Under the pieces are notes generated by a model. That model was not told the DNA's origin. It did not search any database and saw only the letters and a program-made list of their open reading frames with translations. DNA of 64,000 bases from Planctomycetota bacterium (lineage in GTDB: Bacteria; Planctomycetota; Phycisphaerae; SM23-33): NCBI GenBank assembly GCA_022705325.1, contig JAKJER010000003.1, forward strand, positions 1 through 64,000, in the 5' to 3' direction. How positions within the stretch are numbered: the stretch's first letter is position 1; every line of letters starts with the position of its first letter. Below, piece after piece: positions 35,342-43,963 of the stretch. The position numbers and the translations under genes were made by a program.

Positions 35342-35362
35342 CCACCGAGCTTGTCTCGGTGG
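35342..35362. repeat. hairpin unit 5, outside the element
   Basis: CCACCGAG, loop CTTGT, CTCGGTGG. Same stem length and loop size as units 1-4 but with other flanks (GCGCC and AGGCG). Confidence 0.65.
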
Positions 35363-35401
35363 AGGCGTGATTCGAGGGCTAGCGGCTTCTGGTCCACGTG
35401 G

Positions 35402-35407
35402 TATAAT
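35402..35407 (+). promoter_or_regulatory. consensus -10 element TATAAT
   Basis: A perfect TATAAT 29 bases before the ATG at 35437, with GAGGGGC as ribosome site between. No good -35 box is seen. Confidence 0.45.
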
Positions 35408-35436
35408 CCGCACAGCGACGTGCATGAGGGGCAGCC

Positions 35437-37638
35437 ATGAAATGGACCGTCGGAGTGCTGCTGGTGCTTCTGCCCGCTTCGGCCTGGGCGGCTGGGCCCG
35501 CTTCCTCGACTTCCCCCGCCTCCTCGCCTGCTCTGCCGCCTTATGACTGGAATCAAGTGCAGCGGGCGATCGAGCGGGCGAGGGAACATCTGCTTGCGGT
35601 CCAGAATGCCGACGGTTCGTGGGGCAGCGGGCAAGAGGCGGACATTGTTACCCCCGGGGTGGGCATCACCCTCAACCGTGAGGCAAGGACCGTTCCGAGT
35701 TCTAAAGCTTCCGCCTGGATCGAGAAGTCCAGCACTGAATCGACCAAAGCTCAGGCCCTACGATGCATGTTCTTCCACACCTCCAACCGGTGGACGGGCT
35801 TCCGATATACCCGACTACTGGATCAGGAAGCCGGGCGTCTGCTGGACAATCTGCAGGCCCCGCTGTTCTGGCGGATATTGGCTGCCGATGCCGTGATCAA
35901 GAGCGACAGTGAACTCATCAGCAGCGCGCTCTGCCGACGCCTGCAGGACGAGTGCATCAAGCTCCAACTCGGCGGTGAGCCGCGAGCGACAATCGAGTCG
36001 GCCTGGATGCTCACCGTCACCTATGGCTACCTGTCCGTCATTGGCGGCGGAGCCGGGCCGCCCAAGCCGCTGCCGGGGTTGGAGCAGGCGATGGCCCGCG
36101 CGGAGGCGGCCATCGGTCGCTACCTGCGACAAGAGGACCACCACGCAGAGGAATTGGCCGGCATGCTGTGGCGGATTCAACTGCTCTGCGAGTCGACAGG
36201 GCGCTGGCAGTGGGACGGCTTGGACGTCTACCGGCTTGGCGCGCGGCTCTTGCTGGCCCGCCAGCAGTCGGACGGCCGATGGGGACAAGACGATTCGGCC
36301 CTGGCTACTGCCCAGGCGTACAACTTCCTTTCTGCCGGGGCGGACCGGCTGTTCCTGGCCCACCTTCGCCACGGGGGCGACTGGAACCTCTACCCGCTGG
36401 CGGCGATCAATGCCTGCAAATGGGCCTCGCGCGACGGGTGCTACGGGCTGTGCGGCCTGGCGGACGTCGTGGACGCGGAGGCCCTGCTCAACCAGACGCG
36501 GGCGCGGGTCGTCCTGATCACCGGCTCGCGGAAGCTTGAGTTGACCGAGGCCGAGCGGCGGGCCGTGCGGGAGTTCGTCCAGCGTGGCGGGATGATCGTC
36601 AGTTGCGCCTCGGGCCCGGCGTTCGACCGGTCGGCTCTGGAGTTGTATCGCGAGCTCTTCCCCGGCTGCACGGTCTCGCAGGCGGGCCCAGACCATCCGT
36701 TGTACGCATGGTGCAGGACCTATTCACTGCCGGCCCCGACCTCGCAGTTCATCGTCCTGGATAACGGCATCCGCCCGTTGGCGGTGCACTCGGCTGCCCA
36801 GTTGCCCTACGCCTGGCACTACTGGAAGATCGCCAGTCGGCGAGCGGATTTCGACGTACTCTACAACGTCTGGTGGTTCTCGGGCGGCAGACGGTTTAAC
36901 AGCCAGCGCGGAATGGAAAACCCCTGGCCTACCGAGCCGCCGGCAGATGCGAAACAGACCATCCGCTTGGCGAGGCTGGACTGCGACGCCAATTGGAACG
37001 CCGAGCCGCTGGCGCACGAGCGCCTGAGGCGGCTGCTGGGAAAGCACGAGAAGATCCGGCTGGAGATTGTCGCCCCCGCCGGGCCGGGCGACCTGGACCG
37101 CCTTCGGCCGGACCTGGCGCTGCTGGCTGGCACCGGAACGCTACAGCTTCGGGAGTCGGACGCGGCCGCCCTTAGGCGATACGTCGCCGGCGGCGGAACG
37201 CTGCTGGTTGAGTCCATGGGCGGGGCGAAGGCGTTCGCCGAGTCGGCCGACGCGGAATTCTCCCGCCTCTACGGACACAAGGCGTTGAGGCTGCTGCCTC
37301 CGGACCACTTACTCTACACGCAGGACGGACACGTGATCAGGCGCGTGGGCTACACGGTCAAGAAGAGAAGCGAGATCCGACAACGCGCCACGGCGGCCAT
37401 TAGCCCCGCGGAAGAGGACGGGGACGGCCGGACCTTGCGGGAAAAGCTTCCTTGCCTCGAAGGCATCGAGATCGACGGACGGGTGGCCGTCATCTTCTCA
37501 CCCGACGACATCACCGCAGGCCTGCTCGGTCGGGAGTTCTTTGACATCTCGGGGTATGACCCGGACGGTTCGGCCTACGCGATCATGCGGAACGTGCTGC
37601 TTTACGCGGCACGGCCCGGCGGAAAGATGTCCCCATAA
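35437..37638 (+). CDS. DUF4159 protein with prenyltransferase-like repeats, exported
   Basis: A 733-residue protein with a signal peptide ending SAWA. The N-terminal half has squalene-cyclase/prenyltransferase-type repeats (HLLAVQNADGSWGSGQ near 50; LLLARQQSDGRWGQDD near 280), an alpha-toroid without obvious catalytic acids. Two Rossmann-like segments follow. The first is VVLITGSRKLELTEAERRAVREFVQRGGMIV near 365-395. The C-terminal DUF4159 region begins near 515 (IRLARLDCDANWNAEP) and includes LRRYVAGGGTLLVES and AVIFSPDDITAGL. This layout is common in planctomycetes; the function is unknown. GAGGGGC precedes the ATG. A strong hairpin follows the stop. Confidence 0.82.
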   Translation: MKWTVGVLLVLLPASAWAAGPASSTSPASSPALPPYDWNQVQRAIERAREHLLAVQNADGSWGSGQEADIVTPGVGITLNREARTVPSSKASAWIEKSSTESTKAQALRCMFFHTSNRWTGFRYTRLLDQEAGRLLDNLQAPLFWRILAADAVIKSDSELISSALCRRLQDECIKLQLGGEPRATIESAWMLTVTYGYLSVIGGGAGPPKPLPGLEQAMARAEAAIGRYLRQEDHHAEELAGMLWRIQLLCESTGRWQWDGLDVYRLGARLLLARQQSDGRWGQDDSALATAQAYNFLSAGADRLFLAHLRHGGDWNLYPLAAINACKWASRDGCYGLCGLADVVDAEALLNQTRARVVLITGSRKLELTEAERRAVREFVQRGGMIVSCASGPAFDRSALELYRELFPGCTVSQAGPDHPLYAWCRTYSLPAPTSQFIVLDNGIRPLAVHSAAQLPYAWHYWKIASRRADFDVLYNVWWFSGGRRFNSQRGMENPWPTEPPADAKQTIRLARLDCDANWNAEPLAHERLRRLLGKHEKIRLEIVAPAGPGDLDRLRPDLALLAGTGTLQLRESDAAALRRYVAGGGTLLVESMGGAKAFAESADAEFSRLYGHKALRLLPPDHLLYTQDGHVIRRVGYTVKKRSEIRQRATAAISPAEEDGDGRTLREKLPCLEGIEIDGRVAVIFSPDDITAGLLGREFFDISGYDPDGSAYAIMRNVLLYAARPGGKMSP

Positions 37639-37645
37639 ACATGCA

Positions 37646-37687
37646 ATGCTTCTGAAGGTTGTCCCTTGGGATGACCTTCAGAAGCAT
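37646..37687. terminator. 42-nt near-perfect palindrome between converging genes
   Basis: ATGCTTCTGAAGGT at 37646-37659 pairs perfectly with ACCTTCAGAAGCAT at 37674-37687, and GTCCC pairs with GGGAT inside with one wobble. There is no T-run. It starts eight bases after the plus-strand stop and lies 70 bases before the minus-strand stop, so it may end or protect both transcripts. Confidence 0.6.
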
Positions 37688-37756
37688 GAACGCCGCCGAA
37701 CGGCAAGCCGCCTCCGGCTGGGGCAGCGCTTTGCGGAGCGCTGGGGTGCGCAACGC

Positions 37757-38464
37757 CTACTTGTCCTGCGACAGTTCCTTGATGAAGACATTCCGGAACC
37801 ACAGGGTGTTGCCGTGGTTCTGGAGCTCGATCTGCCCGGTGGGGAAGATCGGCTGTTTGCGGTCCCAGTAGTTTTCCAGCGTGACGTTGTCGACGACCAG
37901 TTCGCCGTTGAGCCACACCCAGACCTTCTCGCCGATCATGCGGATTCGGAAGCTGTTCCACTCGCCGATGGGCTTGTCGGCGATCTTGGTGGGCTTGGAG
38001 GGGTTCTTCTGGTTGTTGTACAGCCCGCCCGAGCCGATCTTGTGCTGGCCGGGGTCCCAGATCTGCACCTGCGGCGTGCCGCGGATGTAGATGCCGCTGT
38101 CGCCCTTGGGCAGGATCTTCCAGTCCACCAGCAGGTCGAAGTCGCCGTAGTCCTTGGCGGTGCAGAGGCTCTTGCCCTTTCCGTCGAACACCAGCGCGCC
38201 GTCCTCGACCCGCCAGTGGGCTCGCATCTCGTCGTCGGCTTTCTTCTGGGCGGCGGCAAGCTGCTCGGGCTTCATCTTGGCCCGCGTCAGCGGGTTGCCC
38301 ACCAGGCCCTTCCAGCCGGTCAGGTCCTTGCCGTTGAACAACGCCACGTACCCGTCCGGGGGCACGTTCAGGCCCTTGGCCTGCGGCAGATCGTCCGCCG
38401 CCATCGCCAGGCCGCACGCCACCACCAGCACCGCCACCACGCCCATCACCTTCGCCGCCTGCAT
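37757..38464 (-). CDS. DUF1080 (3-keto-disaccharide hydrolase family) protein, exported
   Basis: A 235-residue protein with a signal peptide (VVAVLVVACGLAMAA). The domain runs from GYVALFNGKDLTGWKG to the end and contains WRVEDGALVFDGKGKSLCT, YGDFDLLVDWKI, DSGIYIRG and a final strand FRNVFIKEL. DUF1080 is a concanavalin-like beta-sandwich, abundant in planctomycetes; some members hydrolyse 3-keto-glycosides. GDSGIYIRG is the conserved core, so the domain is intact. The ATG at 38464 behind AAGGAG is the start; a TTG five codons upstream overlaps that ribosome site and is rejected. Confidence 0.9.
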   Translation of the reverse strand: MQAAKVMGVVAVLVVACGLAMAADDLPQAKGLNVPPDGYVALFNGKDLTGWKGLVGNPLTRAKMKPEQLAAAQKKADDEMRAHWRVEDGALVFDGKGKSLCTAKDYGDFDLLVDWKILPKGDSGIYIRGTPQVQIWDPGQHKIGSGGLYNNQKNPSKPTKIADKPIGEWNSFRIRMIGEKVWVWLNGELVVDNVTLENYWDRKQPIFPTGQIELQNHGNTLWFRNVFIKELSQDK

Positions 38465-38495
38465 GTCGAGCTCCTTCAAGTAAGCGTTGAATTGT

Positions 38496-38570
38496 TAGCT
38501 TGCAGCTATCAGCTTCAACGCCGAACGCCGGTCGCTGATTGCTGAACACTGAAAGCTGACTGCGGAACGC
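38496..38570. repeat. low-complexity GCTGA-rich spacer
   Basis: Contains imperfect copies of GCTGATTGCTGA, GCTATCAGCT and AAAGCTGACTG. It lies between divergent genes. Confidence 0.45.
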
Positions 38571-38583
38571 GCGGCGGCTTTGG

Positions 38584-38589
38584 TAGAAT
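38584..38589 (+). promoter_or_regulatory. -10-like TAGAAT close to a start codon
   Basis: TAGAAT ends eight bases before the ATG at 38598, and no ribosome site is present. Third case of this layout in the window. Confidence 0.35.
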
Positions 38590-38597
38590 ACCGGGCG

Positions 38598-39503
38598 ATG
38601 GCGATGTCGGAGTCAAGGCGGAAGAAGCTGGAACTGCTCACGCGGAGCCTGGTGCGGCGCGACTTCGCGTCGGCGGGCGAGTTGCTCGCCCGCCACGGGC
38701 ACTCGGCTGTCAACATCCCGCGCTCAAGTGGGCCGGCTGAGCCGCTTGAGTTGGCGGCGGCCTGCCCGGGCGAGATGGCAACCATCGACTTGCCGGCCGG
38801 GCCCGCCAACTGCTACCTCGTTCGCCGGCGCCTGGACCAGATCGCGGGCGAGGACGTGGCCATCGCCCGCCAGTACGCCTCGGTGCTGCGCGGGGCGGGC
38901 CAGCGGCTGGACGAACTGGAGGCGTCTGTCGGCCTGTGCCACGCCGCCAACGCCGCCCCCGAGGACGTGCTCTTCCTGGACACCGAGACGTGCGGGCTGG
39001 CGGGCAACATGATCTTCCTTATGGGGCTGATGTTCTACACGGAGGGCCAGCTCGTCTTCGAGCAGTACCTGGCCCGCGACTACAGCGAGGAGGCGGCTGT
39101 GCTGGGGGCGTTCGCGGCGCGGGCGGCCTCGGCGGGCGTGCTGGTGAGCTTCAACGGCAAGGCGTTCGACACCAACCTGATGCGGGAGCGGGCGGCCTTT
39201 CACCGGCTGGAGCTGGGCCTGGACGCCCTGGACCGCCGCCACGTGGACCTGCTGCACGAGTCGCGCAAGCGATGGCGCGGCAAGCTGCCCAACTGCCGCC
39301 TCCAGACGCTCGAGCGTCACTTCTGCAGCCGCGTGCGCGTGGGCGACATCCCCGGCGCGGCCATCCCCGATGCCTACCACCGCTTCGTCCACAGCGGCGA
39401 CGCCCGACAGATGAAGGACATCCTCCACCACAACCTGCTGGACCTGCTGACGATGGCCCAGATCCTCTGCCTGGTGCTGACCGGCGCGGACCCCACGGCG
39501 TAG
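38598..39503 (+). CDS. YprB-type ribonuclease H-like exonuclease domain protein
   Basis: A 301-residue cytoplasmic protein. The RNase H-like exonuclease core starts with EDVLFLDTETCGLAG near 121-135, carrying the first D-x-E pair. LVSFNGKAFDTNLMRERAAFH near 190 carries the next conserved aspartate. RHVDLLHESRKRW and CRLQTLERHF then lead to HNLLDLLTMAQIL, with the last acidic residue. This is the plan of Bacillus YprB-like domains, predicted 3'-5' exonucleases. The N-terminal 110 residues are variable. The ATG has no Shine-Dalgarno sequence but a TAGAAT element eight bases upstream. Substrate (DNA or RNA) is unknown. Confidence 0.83.
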   Translation: MAMSESRRKKLELLTRSLVRRDFASAGELLARHGHSAVNIPRSSGPAEPLELAAACPGEMATIDLPAGPANCYLVRRRLDQIAGEDVAIARQYASVLRGAGQRLDELEASVGLCHAANAAPEDVLFLDTETCGLAGNMIFLMGLMFYTEGQLVFEQYLARDYSEEAAVLGAFAARAASAGVLVSFNGKAFDTNLMRERAAFHRLELGLDALDRRHVDLLHESRKRWRGKLPNCRLQTLERHFCSRVRVGDIPGAAIPDAYHRFVHSGDARQMKDILHHNLLDLLTMAQILCLVLTGADPTA

Positions 39504-39540
39504 ACGGCCGCATAGAACCTATCAAACCCATCCGCCACGG

Positions 39541-42315
39541 CTACTTCTTCCGAATCTCCATGTTGTCCAGGTAGAAGGCGGCGTCCGCGGCGTGGATGCT
39601 GATGAAGCCGGCCCAGTGAAGCTCGCGGAACTCTCCACCCGCGCAGGGCAAGTCGGCGAAGCTCTGTCGCTGTCCGTCGGCGGGGGTGACGGCGAGGCTG
39701 TACGTGCGACTGCCCAGAACGGTTTCGATCTCGATTCGGGTCCATCGGCCCGCGGGCAGATCGGCGAGCTTCTTACCGGCGGCGGAAACGCTGCCCGGCT
39801 GGTCGGCCTTTGCGCCGGCGGCCAGGCGGATGCTCGGGCCGATGCATTGCGGATAGGCGGTGGTGTCGCGCCACTCGACCTGCACCTGGCAGCCGGGCGC
39901 GAGGTAGACGTCGAACGCCTGGCGGACGGTCCCCTTGCGCATGTGCGGCTCGTAGTACACGTGCGGCTGCCAGGCCGGCTCGAGGGCGGCGGAGTCCTGG
40001 ACCTTGAGGCTCTGCTTTCCGCCGGCGGCCCGCTCGGTGGACACGGCAATGCTCGCCCCCTGCTGCTGCCCGCTGACGACGGCGAGCCTGGGTCCGGCCC
40101 CGACGGGGGTGGACTCGAAGTCGTCGGCGACGCTCTGCTCGGCCGGCGGAGGTGGAGGAGGAGGCAACGGCAGCGGCGGGCGAGACTCGCGCTTCGCCTC
40201 GGCGATCCATTCCGCGTCGCCGTACAGACCCGCCTTGGACACGTCGATCGACTCGATGCCCAGCTTGCGGGCGGGCGAATCGTCGGCCAGGCGGAAGTCG
40301 TAGCCGGAGACGGTCGCAAACTTCGGATCGGCGACCACGCTCTTGCCGTCCAGGCCGAGTTGCTTCCACTGCGAGAAGTCCATGCGGAAGAACTTGAGTT
40401 CGTCGGCCCCGCCGGTGTGCCAGTAGAGGTTCTCGTCCCAGTCGCCCATGGGCTGCTTCTCTTTGATCCGCTGGCGGAGGGTGGATTCCGTGAAAGGCAC
40501 GAAGAGCGTGCCCTGCGTCAGATAGACGATGTTGCGGCGAAAGGCGTTGGGCTTGGCGTGCCAATAAGGCCAGAGCGTGTGATTGGCGTGCAGGGCGAAG
40601 ACGTTGTTGCGGACGACGTTCTCGTGCCCGCCGTTGCTGCACATGAACCCGCCCGAGGTGGTGTTGTAGACCACGTTGTTCTCGACGGTGTATCCGCTGG
40701 TGGTCGAGTCGAGGTAGACGCCCCAGCCGAGGGGCGGCTGCTTGTAGGACCAGACGTCGTGAAAGTGGTTCTGGCGGATGACGCTGCCGGTGGAGACGCC
40801 CAGGGTGTAGATGGCCCCGCCGTCGCTGAGCACGCCGCGCATCACGTGATGAACGTGGTTGAGTTCGATGAGGTTATCGTGCGTGCGGTTGGGGGCATCG
40901 TTCCAGTTCCACCCGACCGACATGCCGGAGTAGTTGAAGTCGTGAATGTCGTTGTAGCGGATGCGGTTGTGGCTGGACTGAGCCACCCACACGCCCACGC
41001 CGGCTGCGTAGACGTGCCCGCCGTCATGGATGTGGTTGTTCTCGACGAGATTGCCCGACGACTCCAGCTCGTCGCCGGCGGCGCGGGCGGCCTCGCCCAC
41101 GCGAACGCCGCCGGCGCCCAGGTCCTTCAGGCGGCAGCGGACGACGAGACAGTCCTTGCAGGCGCGGCGCAGCCACAGGCCATAGCCGCCCACGTGACTG
41201 ACCTCGCAGGACTCGAAGCGGCAGTGACGGGCGCCGTCGGCCATCACGGCGGCCTCGACCGATACAGCCGCCTGGGCGTCGCTATAGCCGGTAGGCGGCA
41301 GTACGTAGTCCTGGTGCGAGAAGGTCAGCCCCCGCAACGTCACGTGCTGGACGAGCTGGCCTTTTGCGGCGTCGCCGCGGAGTTCGACCAGGCGGCTCAG
41401 GCGCGGAGCCACGACCTGGGCGGCGGTCATGTCCTCGCCCTCGACCGGCCGGTAGTGCAGCAGGCCGCTCTTGTGGTCGAGACACCACTCGCCGGGGGCA
41501 TCGAGGGCGGCGCGGACGTTCTCCACGTAGTAGCGTTGCCCGCCGCCCCACCGCTCGAAGGGCCAGGCGGCCCGGCCGGTGAAGCTGACCAGGCGGGCCG
41601 ATTCATCCACCGAGGCGGGGTGCAGCAGCGAGGTCTCCCACGAGTGGAAGACGACGAAGACGGCTTGTTCGAGGTCGTCCCACTTCTTGACGTCGCCGGG
41701 AGCGAAGAGGAAGGCGGTGTGCGAAGGCGGGTTATCCTTGCCGGTCTTCGGATCGAGGCCGACGGGGGCCTTGGCGGCGATGGTGAAGTAGCCTTCGTTG
41801 GGCGTGCGGGCGCGGGTGCGGCGGCGCCCGTTCACCCAGAGCTGTTTGAATGCCTTGTCGCCAACCGCCCACGGACACGCCGCCGTCCAGACGCCGCCCT
41901 CGCCCTTGGTCCAGCCGCGGATGACCTGCCCGCCGCTGAGCACGGGCGACTGGCCCGGCGCAGCCGCGATGACCGTCGGGGCTTCGGCTGTGCCGGAATC
42001 AGCGGGCTCCAGCACGAGCGGTTCGCCCAGGCGGTACGTGCCGCCGGCCAGGAGGATGGTGACGCCCGCGCCAGGCGCGGCGGCGCGGAAACGGCGGGCG
42101 GCATCTCGGGCGGCCTGAACGCTGGCGAGCGGGCCGTCCGTCTTGTCCGCGCTCGGCTGAGCCAGCCGGCCCGACCATGCGTCGTTGCCCGAGGGCGAGA
42201 CGTAAAGGGTGACGGGCTCAACCGCAAAGAGGCAGGCGGCGTTCAGACCAAGGGCACAGAGCAGGGTGAGCAGTCTCACGGAGAATCGACGGTTGCCGTA
42301 CTGGGAGTGTTTCAT
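39541..42315 (-). CDS. right-handed parallel beta-helix protein with C-terminal beta-sandwich, exported
   Basis: A 924-residue exported protein. After the signal peptide comes LYVSPSGNDAWSGRLAQP, the usual opening of polysaccharide-lyase-like beta-helix proteins. PbH1 repeats fill about 330-640 (NLVENNHIHDGG, NRIRYNDIHDFNYSGMSVGWNW, NLIELNHVHHVM, SVIRQNHFHDVW). A polyproline linker (PPLPLPPPPPPP) near 710-722 joins a C-terminal domain of about 190 residues that looks like a jelly-roll or LamG-like carbohydrate-binding fold. A role in degrading or binding polysaccharide is inferred; no catalytic residue can be named. The ATG at 42315 avoids overlap with the gene before it. The group 46123-39541 may be one operon. 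Confidence 0.85.
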   Translation of the reverse strand: MKHSQYGNRRFSVRLLTLLCALGLNAACLFAVEPVTLYVSPSGNDAWSGRLAQPSADKTDGPLASVQAARDAARRFRAAAPGAGVTILLAGGTYRLGEPLVLEPADSGTAEAPTVIAAAPGQSPVLSGGQVIRGWTKGEGGVWTAACPWAVGDKAFKQLWVNGRRRTRARTPNEGYFTIAAKAPVGLDPKTGKDNPPSHTAFLFAPGDVKKWDDLEQAVFVVFHSWETSLLHPASVDESARLVSFTGRAAWPFERWGGGQRYYVENVRAALDAPGEWCLDHKSGLLHYRPVEGEDMTAAQVVAPRLSRLVELRGDAAKGQLVQHVTLRGLTFSHQDYVLPPTGYSDAQAAVSVEAAVMADGARHCRFESCEVSHVGGYGLWLRRACKDCLVVRCRLKDLGAGGVRVGEAARAAGDELESSGNLVENNHIHDGGHVYAAGVGVWVAQSSHNRIRYNDIHDFNYSGMSVGWNWNDAPNRTHDNLIELNHVHHVMRGVLSDGGAIYTLGVSTGSVIRQNHFHDVWSYKQPPLGWGVYLDSTTSGYTVENNVVYNTTSGGFMCSNGGHENVVRNNVFALHANHTLWPYWHAKPNAFRRNIVYLTQGTLFVPFTESTLRQRIKEKQPMGDWDENLYWHTGGADELKFFRMDFSQWKQLGLDGKSVVADPKFATVSGYDFRLADDSPARKLGIESIDVSKAGLYGDAEWIAEAKRESRPPLPLPPPPPPPAEQSVADDFESTPVGAGPRLAVVSGQQQGASIAVSTERAAGGKQSLKVQDSAALEPAWQPHVYYEPHMRKGTVRQAFDVYLAPGCQVQVEWRDTTAYPQCIGPSIRLAAGAKADQPGSVSAAGKKLADLPAGRWTRIEIETVLGSRTYSLAVTPADGQRQSFADLPCAGGEFRELHWAGFISIHAADAAFYLDNMEIRKK

Positions 42316-42343
42316 GCCCAGCCAAACGCAGGCCGGTTGTCCG

Positions 42344-43852
42344 TCATTTCTCTGCCGGCCCCTCAAGCAGCGGCTTGAGCGCCTCGGCCCAGATCGCGTA
42401 GCCCTGCTCGCTGGGGTGGCAGTAGTCGCGCATCAGCGCGCGGGGCAGTTCGCCGTCGGCGGCCAGGAACTTCGCGCCGATGTCCAGGAACGTGATCCCC
42501 GGCGCCTTGATCGCGTCCGGCAGCAGCGAGTTGAGTTCGCGGATCTTCGTGCGATAGGGGTTGTCCGGCTTCTGTCCCCGCGGGAGCACTCCCATCACGA
42601 TGATCTTCGAGGTGGGCGATTTGGAACGAATGCGGATGCAGATCGCCCGGATGGCTTCGGCCACCTGGGCGGGCGTGTTGGCCTTGGCGTGGGCGGTGGT
42701 GGAGAAGTTGTTCGTGCCGATGTTGATGACGACGTATCGCGGGCTCAGGCCGTCGAACTCGCCGTGGTCCAGCCGCCACAGGACATTCTGCGTGCGGTCC
42801 CAGCCGAAGCCCAGGTTCTGCACCCGCCGCTCGCCGAACAGGTCCGCCCACGCCTTGGGCCCGTTCTGGATGCGCGCCTGCGGCTCGCCCGCCCAGAAGT
42901 GCGTGATCGAGTCGCCGATCATGACGATCTCGGCGTTCACCTGTTCGCGGGCCTTCAACTCCTCCGCGTGCCGGGCGTACCAGTCGTAGCTGTCGTTCTC
43001 GAGCTTGGGCACGGGGACCAGGGCGGTGTTCTCCACCGTCGCGGTGTCGCGGTTCTTATCGCCCATCAACTCGCACAGCACGGGCTCCATCGCCCGGGCC
43101 CACGCCAGGGCCCCGCGCGGCGAGGGGTGCAGCAGATCGCCCATCAGTTCAGGATCGATCGTCCCGTCCAGCCGCAGGAAGACGTGGTTCACGTCCAGGA
43201 AGTGCACCATCTTCCCGTCCGCCAGCTTCGCCACAAGCCGCGAAGCCTGAAGGTTGGTCTGGAATCGCTTGCGCCAATCGCCCCGCTCGGGCAGGGTCTT
43301 CCCGTCGCCCGGCGAGGCCCCCCGGACACGGTAGGTGTTGGTTCGGGGGAAGATCCGCAGCAGGAGGATCTTCGTGTTCGGGGTCTTCTCTCGCAGCAGT
43401 TTCACGATGGCGGCCGTGCCCTCGGCAATCTGCTCGGCCGTGTGCACGACGGGATAGTTGGCATCGTCGCAGTTGTTGGTGCCGATGAGCAGCACGGCGA
43501 CTTTGGGCGCCTGGTTCTCCAACTCGCCGTTCTGGAGGTTCCAAAGGATGTTCTCGGTGCGGGCCCCGCTGTAGCCCAGGTTCAACGCGTGCCTGGACCC
43601 GTAGAACTGGTCCCAGACGCCCTTGAAGGGCGGCAGGTCGAGATTGTGCGTGATCGAGTCGCCGATCAGCAGCAGGTCGTATCGCTCGGCCCGGGCGGCC
43701 TGCACCTTCTGCTCGTGCCGGCGGGCCATGCCCTTCTGCTGCACGGGAACGACGGCGGAGTTCTCCGTGCCGGCTGCGGGCAGCGACAGGACGGCCGATG
43801 ACACCAGGACCGCAATCAGAACCAGACGACGAACTCGAGCGTATCGTGGCAT
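42344..43852 (-). CDS. tandem SGNH/GDSL hydrolase, exported
   Basis: A 502-residue protein made of two complete SGNH domains of the platelet-activating-factor acetylhydrolase type. The first has LLIGDSITHN (serine 66), a GTNNC block and DLLHPS. The second has VMIGDSITHF (serine near 314), GTNNFS and DYCHPS. Both keep serine, glycine, asparagine and the C-terminal D-x-x-H, so both halves should be active. The repeat NSAVVPVQQK / NTALVPVPKL before each half shows that the whole unit was duplicated. A signal peptide precedes. AGGAG before the ATG at 43852 fixes the start. The beta-helix gene begins 28 bases after its stop. Confidence 0.9.
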   Translation of the reverse strand: MPRYARVRRLVLIAVLVSSAVLSLPAAGTENSAVVPVQQKGMARRHEQKVQAARAERYDLLLIGDSITHNLDLPPFKGVWDQFYGSRHALNLGYSGARTENILWNLQNGELENQAPKVAVLLIGTNNCDDANYPVVHTAEQIAEGTAAIVKLLREKTPNTKILLLRIFPRTNTYRVRGASPGDGKTLPERGDWRKRFQTNLQASRLVAKLADGKMVHFLDVNHVFLRLDGTIDPELMGDLLHPSPRGALAWARAMEPVLCELMGDKNRDTATVENTALVPVPKLENDSYDWYARHAEELKAREQVNAEIVMIGDSITHFWAGEPQARIQNGPKAWADLFGERRVQNLGFGWDRTQNVLWRLDHGEFDGLSPRYVVINIGTNNFSTTAHAKANTPAQVAEAIRAICIRIRSKSPTSKIIVMGVLPRGQKPDNPYRTKIRELNSLLPDAIKAPGITFLDIGAKFLAADGELPRALMRDYCHPSEQGYAIWAEALKPLLEGPAEK

Positions 43853-43963
43853 TTCTGTGCTCCTGAAACCGCCTCGGGTTTCACTGCGGATCGAAACAGG
43901 CCCCTGGAAAAACTCGGACAGGTGGCAGCGGATTGCATCGTACGCTCGGCGCAACCTGCGAGA

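Noticed and set aside
39592..42378. A 928-codon open frame on the plus strand opposite the beta-helix gene.
   Set aside because: Valine-, glycine- and alanine-rich translation without recognisable domains; the minus-strand product has clear beta-helix repeats and a signal peptide.
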